Shown one piece after another: positions 31,168 to 40,635 of a DNA stretch of 64,000 bases. The stretch comes from Tritrichomonas musculus (Eukaryota > Parabasalia > Tritrichomonadida > Tritrichomonadidae): positions 2,604,001 to 2,668,000 of the forward strand of contig JAPFFF010000012.1 in the NCBI GenBank assembly GCA_039105265.1, given 5' to 3'. Position numbers and translations under genes: made by a program. Position 1 is the first letter of the stretch. Each line of letters begins with the position of its first letter. The notes beneath the pieces are model-generated. The model saw only the letters and a program-made list of their open reading frames with translations. It was not told where the DNA came from and made no database searches.

Positions 31168-32232
31168 ATGCTTTTTCTTGTTTTCTTTTCTTTTGGATTT
31201 GCATATCACATTTTCCCTTATCCAATTTTAACTCTTACCGATGATAATTTCCCTACAATAATTGATAAAAGATCACCAGGATCTGTTTACTTTGTAATGT
31301 TTCATGGAGACCACTGCCCAGCTTGCCGGATGACTTATCCTGCTTTAACAACCGCTGCAAAAAAAAGTGCCGAATTAGTAAATTTCTGTCACGTTGATTG
31401 CTCAAGGAATCCAAAATTAGCAGAAAGATTCAGAATCATGTCAATCCCAACTTTCATTATTTTCAACAATGGAAAACCATTTGTTTATAACGGTCAAAGA
31501 ACACCACATGATTTCATTGTTGCAGCAACAAAGTATATTCCAGACAAAACTGAAAAGGTCAATAGTACAAATATTGGCGATTTTACACAGGGCGTTATTA
31601 TGTTTGATGATAAAAAGAAAGTTCCTGCTCTTTGGAGAGCTATTTCAACAAATCTTACTCAACGCGGCATTCGAATTGGATACTCTACCGATAAGGATCT
31701 TATTTCTGAATTCGAATCCGAAGAGTCGAGGTTTATTGCTTATGTCGACAAAGATGGTAAACGTGAAGAACTTCCTTTGAGCTCGAAATACTCTGATGTT
31801 TATGCAACTATTGCAGAAAAATTCGGAATAACACCAAATCCAACACCAGAACCTAAATCAAATTCTAACTCAAAATCAAGTGGCAGATCTGGTTCAAATC
31901 AGCCAACTGAAATTAAGAACTTTAAATCAATTACTGAATTCAATGTGATTTGCAAAGGAACTTCTCGAATTTGCATTGTCGAAATGGAAAAAGAGCCATC
32001 AGAACAATATTTAGCAATTAGAAAGAAATTCCAAAAAGCGAGGTTCTCATTTAATTATTGCTCAAATTCAGAAATATTTGGTGATATGCAAAAAGGCTTA
32101 TACATATTTCATCCAAAGAAAGATATGTGCATATTTTGTGAAAATTATGATCAACTGTCAGAAAATTTAGAAAGAATCCTTGATGGTTCTGCAAAATGGA
32201 CAAAAATGAATAAAATACCATCGGAGCTTTAA
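31168..32232 (+). CDS. Secreted/ER thioredoxin-domain (PDI-like) protein
   Basis: A 354-residue protein with an N-terminal hydrophobic signal peptide (MLFLVFFSFGFAYHIF). A thioredoxin domain follows at residues 20-130: YFVMFHGDHCPACRMTYPAL carries the redox pair C50-P-A-C53, and SIPTFIIFNNG the cis-Pro loop after it. PDI-type oxidoreductases use such pairs to form or isomerise disulphides in the secretory pathway. CPAC is unusual beside the common CGHC (PDI) or CGPC (thioredoxin). A second segment (130-215) may be a redox-inactive thioredoxin-like fold. A Ser/Pro-rich linker (about 218-248) then leads to a third domain. No HDEL/KDEL; the protein ends PSEL, so ER retention is uncertain. Start is the ATG that gives the signal peptide. 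Confidence 0.8.
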   Translation: MLFLVFFSFGFAYHIFPYPILTLTDDNFPTIIDKRSPGSVYFVMFHGDHCPACRMTYPALTTAAKKSAELVNFCHVDCSRNPKLAERFRIMSIPTFIIFNNGKPFVYNGQRTPHDFIVAATKYIPDKTEKVNSTNIGDFTQGVIMFDDKKKVPALWRAISTNLTQRGIRIGYSTDKDLISEFESEESRFIAYVDKDGKREELPLSSKYSDVYATIAEKFGITPNPTPEPKSNSNSKSSGRSGSNQPTEIKNFKSITEFNVICKGTSRICIVEMEKEPSEQYLAIRKKFQKARFSFNYCSNSEIFGDMQKGLYIFHPKKDMCIFCENYDQLSENLERILDGSAKWTKMNKIPSEL

Positions 32233-32699
32233 ATTCTAACCATTTTATTATTATATTTTATTATAATTATTTCATATTAAAACTTCTATGTCCATGACAT
32301 TTTATTATTATACATGGAAATGATCAACAAGTAAACTAGGCATAACCTGATAGTCAAACATTCCTGCATAAAAATATTTTAGGTTATTTTTTTGGCGTTT
32401 TCTGTATGAAATAAAAAGAAAGCTTGTTGAGCCGGCAAGCTATTTCGCTGAATTGTTGAAATTGATATGTTTTAAATAATATGATATATTTACTTAACAC
32501 ATAATTGCATGAAAAGCACTTTTTTTAAATTTTTGCTTTTTTTAACGTCCAAAAACATCAAAGGGAAATTTTTTTAAAATTTTTGATTACTTAAACGTTC
32601 TCTTGTATATATGATGTCAAATTTGATAGAAAAAATTTTCCATTCTAAAGTTTTTATGAGAACAATTGTTTTTTTATTTCACATTCCATTTATATCTTA
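32233..32699. other. Intergenic with a compact hairpin
   Basis: Contains AGCTTG (32421-32426) pairing with CAAGCT (32436-32441) around a GC-rich loop, and a U-rich ATTTTTTTGG run at about 32385. An unrecognised small RNA is conceivable, but no known RNA family could be identified. Confidence 0.25.
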
Positions 32700-33242
32700 A
32701 TGAATACTCTTCAAATCAACAGAAATCAAATTTTTGTTCACAATCTCCCATACAAGCTTTCTAAAGAAGATATTATTGAATATTTCTCAAGTTACGCGGG
32801 AGATATTCTTAATATATCATTTGCTGTAAAAAGAGGCAATCCTACCAAAGGCAATCCTGGAAAATGCTATATTCAATTTAAAGATGAAATATCTGCATCA
32901 AAAGCCATGAAGTTAAATGGACGATGCATTTTAGGTCAACCCATATTTATCAAAACAACATCTTCATCAGCTAGAAATGATATATCTTTTCCAGATAGTT
33001 ACGCGATTCCAATGAGGAGGTTTCAAACAATTAGACGACAATGCTTGTCTAACAGATACGAAGACACCAAATCCGATTTTGATGAGAAAAGTGGACGCTT
33101 TAAGGGTGGCTACTTATTAAGTGAAGACTTTAATGAGTATTGTTCTCAGGTTAAGAGAGTCCAGCCTATCACTTACGAAGTCAAACCTGTTTTCCCTAAT
33201 CTTTTAGACTCATCATTTTATTCATCCTATATTTCAGCATGA
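32700..33242 (+). CDS. RRM RNA-binding protein
   Basis: A 180-residue protein with one RNA-recognition motif at about residues 10-88. RNP2 is IFVHNLPY (11-18) and RNP1 is GKCYIQF (54-60). Surrounding residues follow the beta-alpha-beta pattern (SKEDIIEYFSSYAGDILNISF, then EISASKAMKLNGRCILGQPIFIK). The C-terminal ~90 residues are unassigned, with basic and Tyr/Ser-rich stretches. The RRM implies single-stranded RNA binding, so the protein may act in mRNA processing or translation; the specific role cannot be told. Start is the first ATG, directly before the RRM. Confidence 0.85.
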   Translation: MNTLQINRNQIFVHNLPYKLSKEDIIEYFSSYAGDILNISFAVKRGNPTKGNPGKCYIQFKDEISASKAMKLNGRCILGQPIFIKTTSSSARNDISFPDSYAIPMRRFQTIRRQCLSNRYEDTKSDFDEKSGRFKGGYLLSEDFNEYCSQVKRVQPITYEVKPVFPNLLDSSFYSSYISA

Positions 33243-34716
33243 TTTATTTTTTGATTTCTAGTTTATTTCACTTGCTTCTTTTATAGGTAGTGGATCATTA
33301 ACCTATAATTGATAATCCTTATTTACTTGTATTACTTAATATTTATACTTGCCGCACTGTTTTTTTCTTGAAGTAGTCACTCTTTCTTTATTCCATCCCA
33401 TATTCTTTTATGATTTAAAATTTGTATTAAAATTTTAAAGTAGTCCATATATTTTCATAAAATTAATGACACAAGAATATTTCAGTCATTTTAAAATTTA
33501 ACATTCTCCCATTCTTTTAATTACCATTAATTATATTTTCAAATTGACTCTTCATCTACAAAAGCATTTTTTTTTTTTATAATAGAAAGAAAACACAATC
33601 TTGAGTTTTTTTTTTGTTTAATATTAATTGAGCTTGATATAATTTTTAAATCTTATTATTTGAGGTTTAGAATATAAAAATATATAAAGTCATATGACTT
33701 TATATTCAATGTTTTTTTAGAATGATAATAACCATCCCAATTGTAAATCTAATTTTTAAAATGAATAATTCGTAATTTGGCTGTGTATGATAAATAATTA
33801 TTTTTGATGGACAATGAAAATCCTAAACCGACCTAGAAAAAACAAGGGGTAAAATAGAGATAAATATGAAAATCCTAAACCGACCTAATATCAAAATTAT
33901 TGAATACTATTTTTTGTGGGAACATTAAAATTGAAAAGAGCATTATCGACAGCATTTGAAAAAGTAGATTATATTTAACTTTCTGGAAGATTTTCTTTTT
34001 TCAGATTCAATATCAAATCAAATACCAATAAAAATATTATAATTACTAAAATGGCCAAACATTTTTTTTTTTTTCCAACCATTAACCGAAATATGGTTCA
34101 ATGATTTAAGGCAAAAACAATACGATTAATTATAAACTATGCTGATTTAATAATAAATCATATAATGCCGTAGAAATCAACACGATCATTTTCCATAGAA
34201 ATCACTTTTCAAAAAAATTTTACAAAATTGAGAGAGATTTGGCCAGGACGACTTTTTGTTAATATCTCAAATATTCAGAAACTGTATAAATTTTTAAATA
34301 CTGATTTAAAAAAATTGAGAAACAATTATAACATTTAGCAACGATCCGATTATTTGTATTTTTCATATATTATATCATTTAAAAATTAAAATGAATAGAT
34401 AAAAATACTCTAATATTTCCCTATGGTTTGCGACCAAATTCATCTTAAAATAATTTTATACAAAAAGTTATGTAACCATTTATAATAAAACCCAAACAAT
34501 TATATCCATTTTATTGATTATAATTATTCCTATTTTATCAAATATAAAAATTCAAAAAAAAATAATTGTTCAATTATTTAATCGATCAACTTTTTGAATA
34601 ATTTCAATCAAAAAATTCAATATCGCGATCAATGATAGGCTTATAATATTCAATCTTTGAAATAAAAATATCATAAATATGTGGTAGATAAAAGTGCCAC
34701 TTTTATTTTAGAAATA
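33243..34716. other. 1.5-kb AT-rich intergenic region
   Basis: No gene, RNA or element ends recognised. The 20-mer AAAATCCTAAACCGACCTA is present twice, around 33817 and 33868, about 51 bases apart. The promoter of the glycogen phosphorylase gene must lie in the distal part; a CCACTTTTATT stretch 20 bases before its ATG is one base off the trichomonad initiator. Confidence 0.5.
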
Positions 34717-37539
34717 ATGGCGCAAAAACCGCCCGCTCGTCATCAAGGATTTCGTCCATTTTGGCCCACTGCAGCTACACCACCTCGCGAAGCTAAAAAT
34801 GCAAGAATGGAAGACTTATCAGCTCAATTAAAGAATGCTGATGCAGAACAACATGAAGAAGCTCGTCACACCTACCTTTGGAAATTGATGCGTAATTATA
34901 TTCCAGCAGAAAAAGATTCTGTTCAAGTTTCATTCGTCAACCACATTGAATATACCATTGCACGTTCACGTTTCGACTTTGACAACTTCTCAGCTTATCT
35001 CGCTTGTTCATACTCAGTTCGTGATAGGTTAATTGAACTTTTCAATGATACTCAAGAATACTTCATTGCACAAAAAGTTAAGCAAGTTTACTATGTCTCA
35101 ATCGAATTTTTAGTTGGTCGTTTCCTCAGGAATGCACTTCAAAATCTTGAACTTGAAGATCTCTACAGAGAATCACTCAAAGAACTTGATATTTCACTTG
35201 ATCAACTCTTCAACGAAGAATATGATCCAGGTCTTGGAAATGGTGGTCTTGGTCGTCTTGCTGCATGCTTCATGGATTCATTGGCAACACTCAACCTTCC
35301 AGCTTGGGGCTATGGCCTTATGTATTCCTTTGGTATGTTCAAACAAACAATCGGACCAGATGGTAGCCAAATGGAAATTCCAGATTACTGGCTCAACTAT
35401 GGTGATCCATGGCGTGTTCAAAAAGATACCGTTACATTCCCAATTGGTTTCTTTGGTCATGCAGAAGATGGTCATTGGACACCAGGACAGACAATCATTG
35501 CTGTCGCAAACGATTTCCTTATCCCAGGATTTGCAACTGATAACACACTCGCTCTTCGTCTTTGGTCATCCAAACCTTCATCTGAGCTTGATGAAGAAAA
35601 ATTCCGTTATGGTGATTATTATGAAGCCATTGCAGGAAAACAAAAGGCAGAAAATCTTACATCTGTTCTTTATCCAAATGATAACACAAATGAAGGTAAA
35701 CAAATGCGTCTCATGCAAGAATACTTCATGTCTGCAGCAACCCTTAAAGATATCATCAGAAGACTCAAGCATCAACAAAAGGCAGATATCCGTGATCTTC
35801 CAAAGTTTGCTGCCATTCAACTTAATGATACTCATCCAACTGTTATGGTTGCCGAACTTCTTAGAATTCTTGTTGATGAAGAACACCTTCCATTCCCAGA
35901 AGCATATGAAATCTGCAAGCAAGTATTCAGCTATACTTGCCACACTTTAATGCCAGAAGCCCTTGAAAAATGGAGCCTTCCATTATTCGAAAGTGTTCTC
36001 CCAAGACACATTCAAATCATCTATGAACTCAACCAACTCTTCCTTGACCAACTTAGATTCCAATACCAAGTCGATGATGATGTTATCAGAGACCTTTCAA
36101 TTATTGAAGAAGGAGGTGAGAAGAAGGTCAAAATGGCTAACCTTGCAGTTATCGGATCTCATGCAGTTAATGGCGTTGCTTACATTCACTCCGAATTAAT
36201 GAAGGAAAACGTTTTCAGGAATTTCTATCACATTTGGCCAGACAAGTTCCAAAACAAGACAAATGGTGTTACAGTTCGTCGTTGGCTCCATCACTGCAAT
36301 CCAGGACTTTCAAACCTCATCACACAAGTTGTTGGAAGTGAAAATTGGGCTCTTCATGCAGAGGGTCTCACAAAGCTTATGACAAAAATTAATGATCCTC
36401 AATTCTGCCAAGAATGGGCTTCAATCAAGAATAACAACAAGCAAAGATTTGCAAACTGGGTCAGAGAAAACATGCACGTTAACGTTAACCCAGATCTCCA
36501 AATTTTCGATGTTCAAGTCAAGAGAATTCACGAATACAAGCGACAAACACTCAACATCCTTTCTGTCATTTACAGATATCTTCGTATCTTACGAGGTGAC
36601 ACAGAAGGAATGCATCCAAGAGCAATATTCATCGGTGGAAAGGCAGCTCCAGGATACTATTTCGCAAAGAAGTTGATCAAGCTCATCAACAATGTTGCCA
36701 GAGTTATCAACAATGATCCAAAGGTTGGTGATTTACTCAAGCTCCTCTACATCCCTAACTATAACGTTACTCTTGCAGAAATGATCATTCCAGCAGCTGA
36801 TATCAATGAACAGATCTCAACAGCTGGTACCGAAGCATCAGGAACTTCAAACATGAAATTCGCCTTCAACTCCAGCTTAATTGTTGGTACATGGGATGGT
36901 GCAAACATCGAAATCGGCGAAGAAATCGGAAATGAAAATGTCTTCTTCTTTGGTACTAAAGTTGAGGATGTTGATAAAATCAGAGCAGGACAAGGCAGAA
37001 ATATTTCAAAGAAACTTGATGACGTTTTTGACGCCATCAAGAATGGAATGTTTGGCGAAAACGAATACCAATGCGTTATTGATTCAATTTATAATGGCGA
37101 TCACTATCTTTGCGGCCAAGATTTCGATATGTTCATCGAAGTTCAAGAACGCGTTGACAGAGCATACATGGATAAAGAGAAATGGACAAAGATGGGTATC
37201 ACATCAACTGCAAACATGGCCAAATTCAGCTCAGATAGAACAATTAGTGAATATGCTAAAGACATTTGGGATGTACATGCTTGCCCACTTCCACAAGCTA
37301 CACCAGATGAGGAAGATGGAAATTATCCAAAGAACGCACAACCAGTTCAACAACAAGTTGGTTCATTACGTAGACATAACATCGGATCAATCCATGAACA
37401 TCAATCTGGTGGCGTTCCAATGAAGGGAGGCTTTGGATCATTACCAAGAGGCGGAAATCCAGCTATCCCAGCAATTTCAAAGCCAGCTCAACAACAACAA
37501 GATGATAGCAGCGATGATGGCGGCATTCCAATAGAGTAA
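34717..37539 (+). CDS. Glycogen phosphorylase
   Basis: A 940-residue alpha-glucan phosphorylase (EC 2.4.1.1) that releases glucose 1-phosphate from glycogen with pyridoxal phosphate. Family blocks in order: VKQVYYVSIEFLVGRFL, DPGLGNGGLGRLAACFMDSLAT, GYGLMYSFGMFKQ, the catalytic-site AIQLNDTHPT, the region KRIHEYKRQTLN, and the cofactor segment TEASGTSNMKFAFNSS with the Schiff-base Lys at K714, then GTWDGANIEI. ATG 34717 (MAQKPPARHQGF) is chosen because the upstream extension has only a GTG. The last ~75 residues are an added Gln/Gly/Ser-rich tail outside the usual ~820-840-residue enzyme. Richly GC-biased codons compared with its neighbours suggest high expression. Trichomonads store glycogen as their main energy reserve, so this is a cytosolic central-metabolism enzyme. 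Confidence 0.97.
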   Translation: MAQKPPARHQGFRPFWPTAATPPREAKNARMEDLSAQLKNADAEQHEEARHTYLWKLMRNYIPAEKDSVQVSFVNHIEYTIARSRFDFDNFSAYLACSYSVRDRLIELFNDTQEYFIAQKVKQVYYVSIEFLVGRFLRNALQNLELEDLYRESLKELDISLDQLFNEEYDPGLGNGGLGRLAACFMDSLATLNLPAWGYGLMYSFGMFKQTIGPDGSQMEIPDYWLNYGDPWRVQKDTVTFPIGFFGHAEDGHWTPGQTIIAVANDFLIPGFATDNTLALRLWSSKPSSELDEEKFRYGDYYEAIAGKQKAENLTSVLYPNDNTNEGKQMRLMQEYFMSAATLKDIIRRLKHQQKADIRDLPKFAAIQLNDTHPTVMVAELLRILVDEEHLPFPEAYEICKQVFSYTCHTLMPEALEKWSLPLFESVLPRHIQIIYELNQLFLDQLRFQYQVDDDVIRDLSIIEEGGEKKVKMANLAVIGSHAVNGVAYIHSELMKENVFRNFYHIWPDKFQNKTNGVTVRRWLHHCNPGLSNLITQVVGSENWALHAEGLTKLMTKINDPQFCQEWASIKNNNKQRFANWVRENMHVNVNPDLQIFDVQVKRIHEYKRQTLNILSVIYRYLRILRGDTEGMHPRAIFIGGKAAPGYYFAKKLIKLINNVARVINNDPKVGDLLKLLYIPNYNVTLAEMIIPAADINEQISTAGTEASGTSNMKFAFNSSLIVGTWDGANIEIGEEIGNENVFFFGTKVEDVDKIRAGQGRNISKKLDDVFDAIKNGMFGENEYQCVIDSIYNGDHYLCGQDFDMFIEVQERVDRAYMDKEKWTKMGITSTANMAKFSSDRTISEYAKDIWDVHACPLPQATPDEEDGNYPKNAQPVQQQVGSLRRHNIGSIHEHQSGGVPMKGGFGSLPRGGNPAIPAISKPAQQQQDDSSDDGGIPIE

Positions 37540-37655
37540 GTTTTTTGAACATTTTAATCCTAAAAGTTTATTTATTAATTTTTTCACTGTTTTACCAATA
37601 TTCATGTTTCTTCTTTTTAAAATTTTATAAAATGTAATAAAAAAGATTTCAAAAA

Positions 37656-37662
37656 TTAAAAA
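37656..37662 (-). terminator. Pol III terminator of tRNA-Lys
   Basis: A T-run on the minus strand, within a few bases of the tRNA 3' end, as expected for RNA polymerase III. Confidence 0.6.
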
Positions 37663-37665
37663 GTT

Positions 37666-37739
37666 AGCCTCCGGCGGGACTCGAACCCGCAACCCCAAGA
37701 TTAAGAGTCTTATGCTCTAGCCGGTTGAGCTACGAAGGC
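37666..37739 (-). tRNA. tRNA-Lys (CTT)
   Basis: A full cloverleaf on the minus strand: acceptor GCCTTCG/CGGAGGC (one G-T pair), D arm GCTC...GAGC, anticodon arm TAAGA-CTCTTAA-TCTTG with anticodon CTT, five-base variable loop, T arm GCGGG-TTCGAGT-CCCGC. Internal A and B boxes are present. The base after the acceptor is T, unusual for a discriminator. A T5 run (Pol III terminator) follows after AAC. No intron. It sits 126 bases beyond the stop of glycogen phosphorylase, in convergent orientation. Confidence 0.95.
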
Positions 37740-38509
37740 TTACATTTTGAAAAAATAAATGTTATTATTTAATTAAATAAAGATTTCAAATTTCTGTGTT
37801 TTCTTAATATCCTCAAAACAATTTAAATACAAGTATATATATAGATGTACAATAATTAAAGAAAAAATTCAGCCACTTCATGCCTATTTTTCTTTTTTAT
37901 TTCTATTTAATTCTAAATAAAAGAAATTAAAATCAACAAATTTGTTAAATTTCCCTTAATTTAATCAATTCAATTTGTTTTCTACATTAGAGAGCATTTA
38001 CTATTTGTTCAAAAAAACATTCAATATACTTTTTTTCCGAAATTTTTAGAATTGTAAAAACCTTCAGATTTTGAAATAGTTAGAAAATATCAAAATTCAA
38101 AGTTTTATTGCATAATTTACTAAATTATTCTAATATTATCTGAACAACTGCGTTAGGAAGATCTAATAGAAATGAAAAAGTTGATAACCTTTATTCTGTT
38201 TAAGTTAAAACAGAAAAAACAAATCATTTTTCATTATACGTACGTTAAGGAAAATTAAATAAACAATTTCAACGTTTAACGTATAGAAGGTGAATTAAAC
38301 GTACAGATCTTTTAAATCTTTTTGTTATAATTTATCGTCATGCTGCAAAATCAGGAGGAATCAATCTTAAAATATATAAAATACATAATAATAACATAAT
38401 TATAGTAAAATAGATTAAATTTAATCTATTCTGAAAAAGTTATTAATAACTCAATAATAACTAAACGTATTTTGATTTTCAAAATTTTTACTGGATACAA
38501 TAACAGATA
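37740..38509. other. Intergenic; ACGT-rich cluster upstream of Polo-like kinase
   Basis: The gap between the tRNA and the kinase gene. The stretch 38237-38306 holds several ACGT words (TACGTACGTTAA, AACGTTTAACGTA, TAAACGTACAG) and another lies at about 38463. No other feature. Confidence 0.45.
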
Positions 38510-40198
38510 ATGACTGATGGAAGAGTAGTTGTTCCTTTAACAATTATTCGCAAGCATAAAAATGGCAAGACTGAAATATATAAAAGAAATGAAGAACTTG
38601 GAAGAGGTGGATTTGCTACAGTTTATCGCGTTACGAATGAAAGCACAGGTGAATCTTTTGCATTAAAAGCTACATCACGTGAACGTCTTAAAAAACCCAA
38701 AGTTCTCCAAAAGCATAGAAGTGAAGTTGCTATTCAACGATCTTTGAATCATCCCAATGTTCTGAAACTCTATGACTTTTTTGAAGATTCTCAAAATACT
38801 TACATGATTCTTGAACTTGCTCCAGGTCGTTCAATACGTGATCTTGTCAAATCAAAAGGCCATTTGAGTGAGGAAGAAACCGTTAGAATTCTTCAAGACG
38901 TTTTAACTGGCCTTTGCTATCTCCACGACAATAGAATCATACATAGAGACCTTAAGCTTGAAAATTTCCTCATTGGATCAGATAAAAAAGTACGAATTGC
39001 TGACTTTGGATTAAGCGCAAAACTTGATTACGATGATGAAAAGAAGTTTACAGTCTGCGGCACACCAAATTATTTGAGTCCTGAACTTCTTGCATCTACT
39101 AATCATGGACACAGCTATGAAGTTGATATTTGGGCTATTGGCGTTTGTGCATTTGCAATGCTCACAGGAACTCCACCATTTGAAACTAGACGAACTAAAG
39201 ACACTTATGCTCATATTAAAAGCTGCCAATACCATTTCCCATATGAATTAAGATTATCTGCTCAATCCAAGAACTTCATCCGAAGCATTTTACAACTCAG
39301 ACCAGAGCTCCGACCAAGCTCATATGAACTTCAAGCACACCCATTTATGCAATCACTCGGACCATATCCTCAACCTATCTCTCAAGAAGAAAATAAAGAA
39401 AAGGTTCAAGAAAAGGTACAAGAAAAGGAGAAAGACAAGGAACATGAAAAAGAGAAAGAGAAAGAAAAAGAACATGAGAAGGAAAAGAAAGTTGATCGTG
39501 ACCATTATCACGATCGCACTCCATATCAAAAGGATAAAACACCAAGATCAGAGAATGTTGCAATGAATAATCAAAATCTAGATCCTCAACTTGGAAATAA
39601 CCTTGCATTCAAGAAATATGAAAGTATAATAATTCCAGATTTTTGTGTTTCACGTTTTTGCGATCACAGCGAAAAATATGGTCTTGGATACTTATTGGTC
39701 AATGGAACTGTTGGCGCTGTTTTTAATGATCTCAGTCGAATGGTTATGGATCCTTTCGAGGAATTTGTTCAATACTACGATGATTACCAAGTTCACCAGC
39801 CAACCGTTTTAAGAAAAGATGATATTACCCAGATTAAGAAGTTATCAATTCTTCAGAAGTTTGCTGAATCTTTGAAAAAGACAAAAACATTGTTTACTCT
39901 ACCCAAGCATCACTTTGATAAATTCTCCATCTTGCATCATGTTAAATATTGGGCCAGAAATGACGATGCTACATTATTCAGAATGGATGACAGAAACATT
40001 CAGGTTAACTTTAAAGACAGGACAAAAATGCTCATCTTTTGGCAGACAAAGAGGATGACAATTTTCAAATCTGTTAAAGATTTGAGCAAATTGGTTCCTC
40101 TAGAAGATCTAAACAAAGGAAAAGAAATGGAAGAACATAAACAACGGTTTATGATGGCTAAGGCCATGATCGCCCAGATGAGCAATCCAACCGCATAA
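38510..40198 (+). CDS. Polo-like protein kinase
   Basis: A 562-residue Ser/Thr kinase. The kinase domain (about residues 24-280) has the Gly-rich loop GRGGFATV from G31, catalytic lysine in FALKA, HRDLKLEN (D147), DFG (D165) and the activation-loop/APE region FTVCGTPNYLSPE, matching the Plk CGTPNY signature and its activating Thr. A Lys/Glu-rich linker (about 290-335) follows. The C terminus carries two polo boxes: CDHSEKYGLGYLLVNGTVGAVFNDLSRM and, after a spacer, VKYWARNDDATLFRMDDRNIQVNFKDRTKMLIFW. Polo boxes bind phosphorylated docking proteins and place the kinase at centrosomes/basal bodies and the spindle. Expected role: mitosis, basal-body or flagellar duplication. Usual length for the family is ~580-640. 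The catalytic residues are all present. Confidence 0.95.
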   Translation: MTDGRVVVPLTIIRKHKNGKTEIYKRNEELGRGGFATVYRVTNESTGESFALKATSRERLKKPKVLQKHRSEVAIQRSLNHPNVLKLYDFFEDSQNTYMILELAPGRSIRDLVKSKGHLSEEETVRILQDVLTGLCYLHDNRIIHRDLKLENFLIGSDKKVRIADFGLSAKLDYDDEKKFTVCGTPNYLSPELLASTNHGHSYEVDIWAIGVCAFAMLTGTPPFETRRTKDTYAHIKSCQYHFPYELRLSAQSKNFIRSILQLRPELRPSSYELQAHPFMQSLGPYPQPISQEENKEKVQEKVQEKEKDKEHEKEKEKEKEHEKEKKVDRDHYHDRTPYQKDKTPRSENVAMNNQNLDPQLGNNLAFKKYESIIIPDFCVSRFCDHSEKYGLGYLLVNGTVGAVFNDLSRMVMDPFEEFVQYYDDYQVHQPTVLRKDDITQIKKLSILQKFAESLKKTKTLFTLPKHHFDKFSILHHVKYWARNDDATLFRMDDRNIQVNFKDRTKMLIFWQTKRMTIFKSVKDLSKLVPLEDLNKGKEMEEHKQRFMMAKAMIAQMSNPTA

Positions 40199-40635
40199 TT
40201 AGTGCGGCATAAATATTTTATTTTATATTAATTTTTTTTATTTTTTTTTTGATTATTTTATATAATTAAGATTATATAAAAATATTATTATTTATACATG
40301 AAATCGATGACTTTTAGTGCAATAAAGATATGCTTAGTATGAACCTTTTATGAATTGAGAAGCTATAAATTTTTTTTTGAAATTGAAACCAAACACTTAA
40401 ATGATTCCTACCTTTTACCCTCTTGATGAAAATAATTAAATTCAGATATAATTTTTTTTATAGTTTTCATTATAAATTTATAAAATTGTTTTTAATGATT
40501 TGAAACATAATCTTTTTTCAATCTTAATAATAAAGGTTAGTAATAAATATTTACATACAAAACAAAAATATGCAAAATAGAAAATATAATTTATATAAAA
40601 ACAAGTAATATACAAATATAATTAGTATGTATAAT
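40199..40635. other. Convergent intergenic spacer
   Basis: A 437-base AT-rich gap between the two converging genes. It contains T and A runs only; no gene or RNA seen. Confidence 0.5.

Noticed and set aside
35114-36199. Extra frames over glycogen phosphorylase
   Set aside because: Out-of-frame shadows of a well-conserved enzyme.
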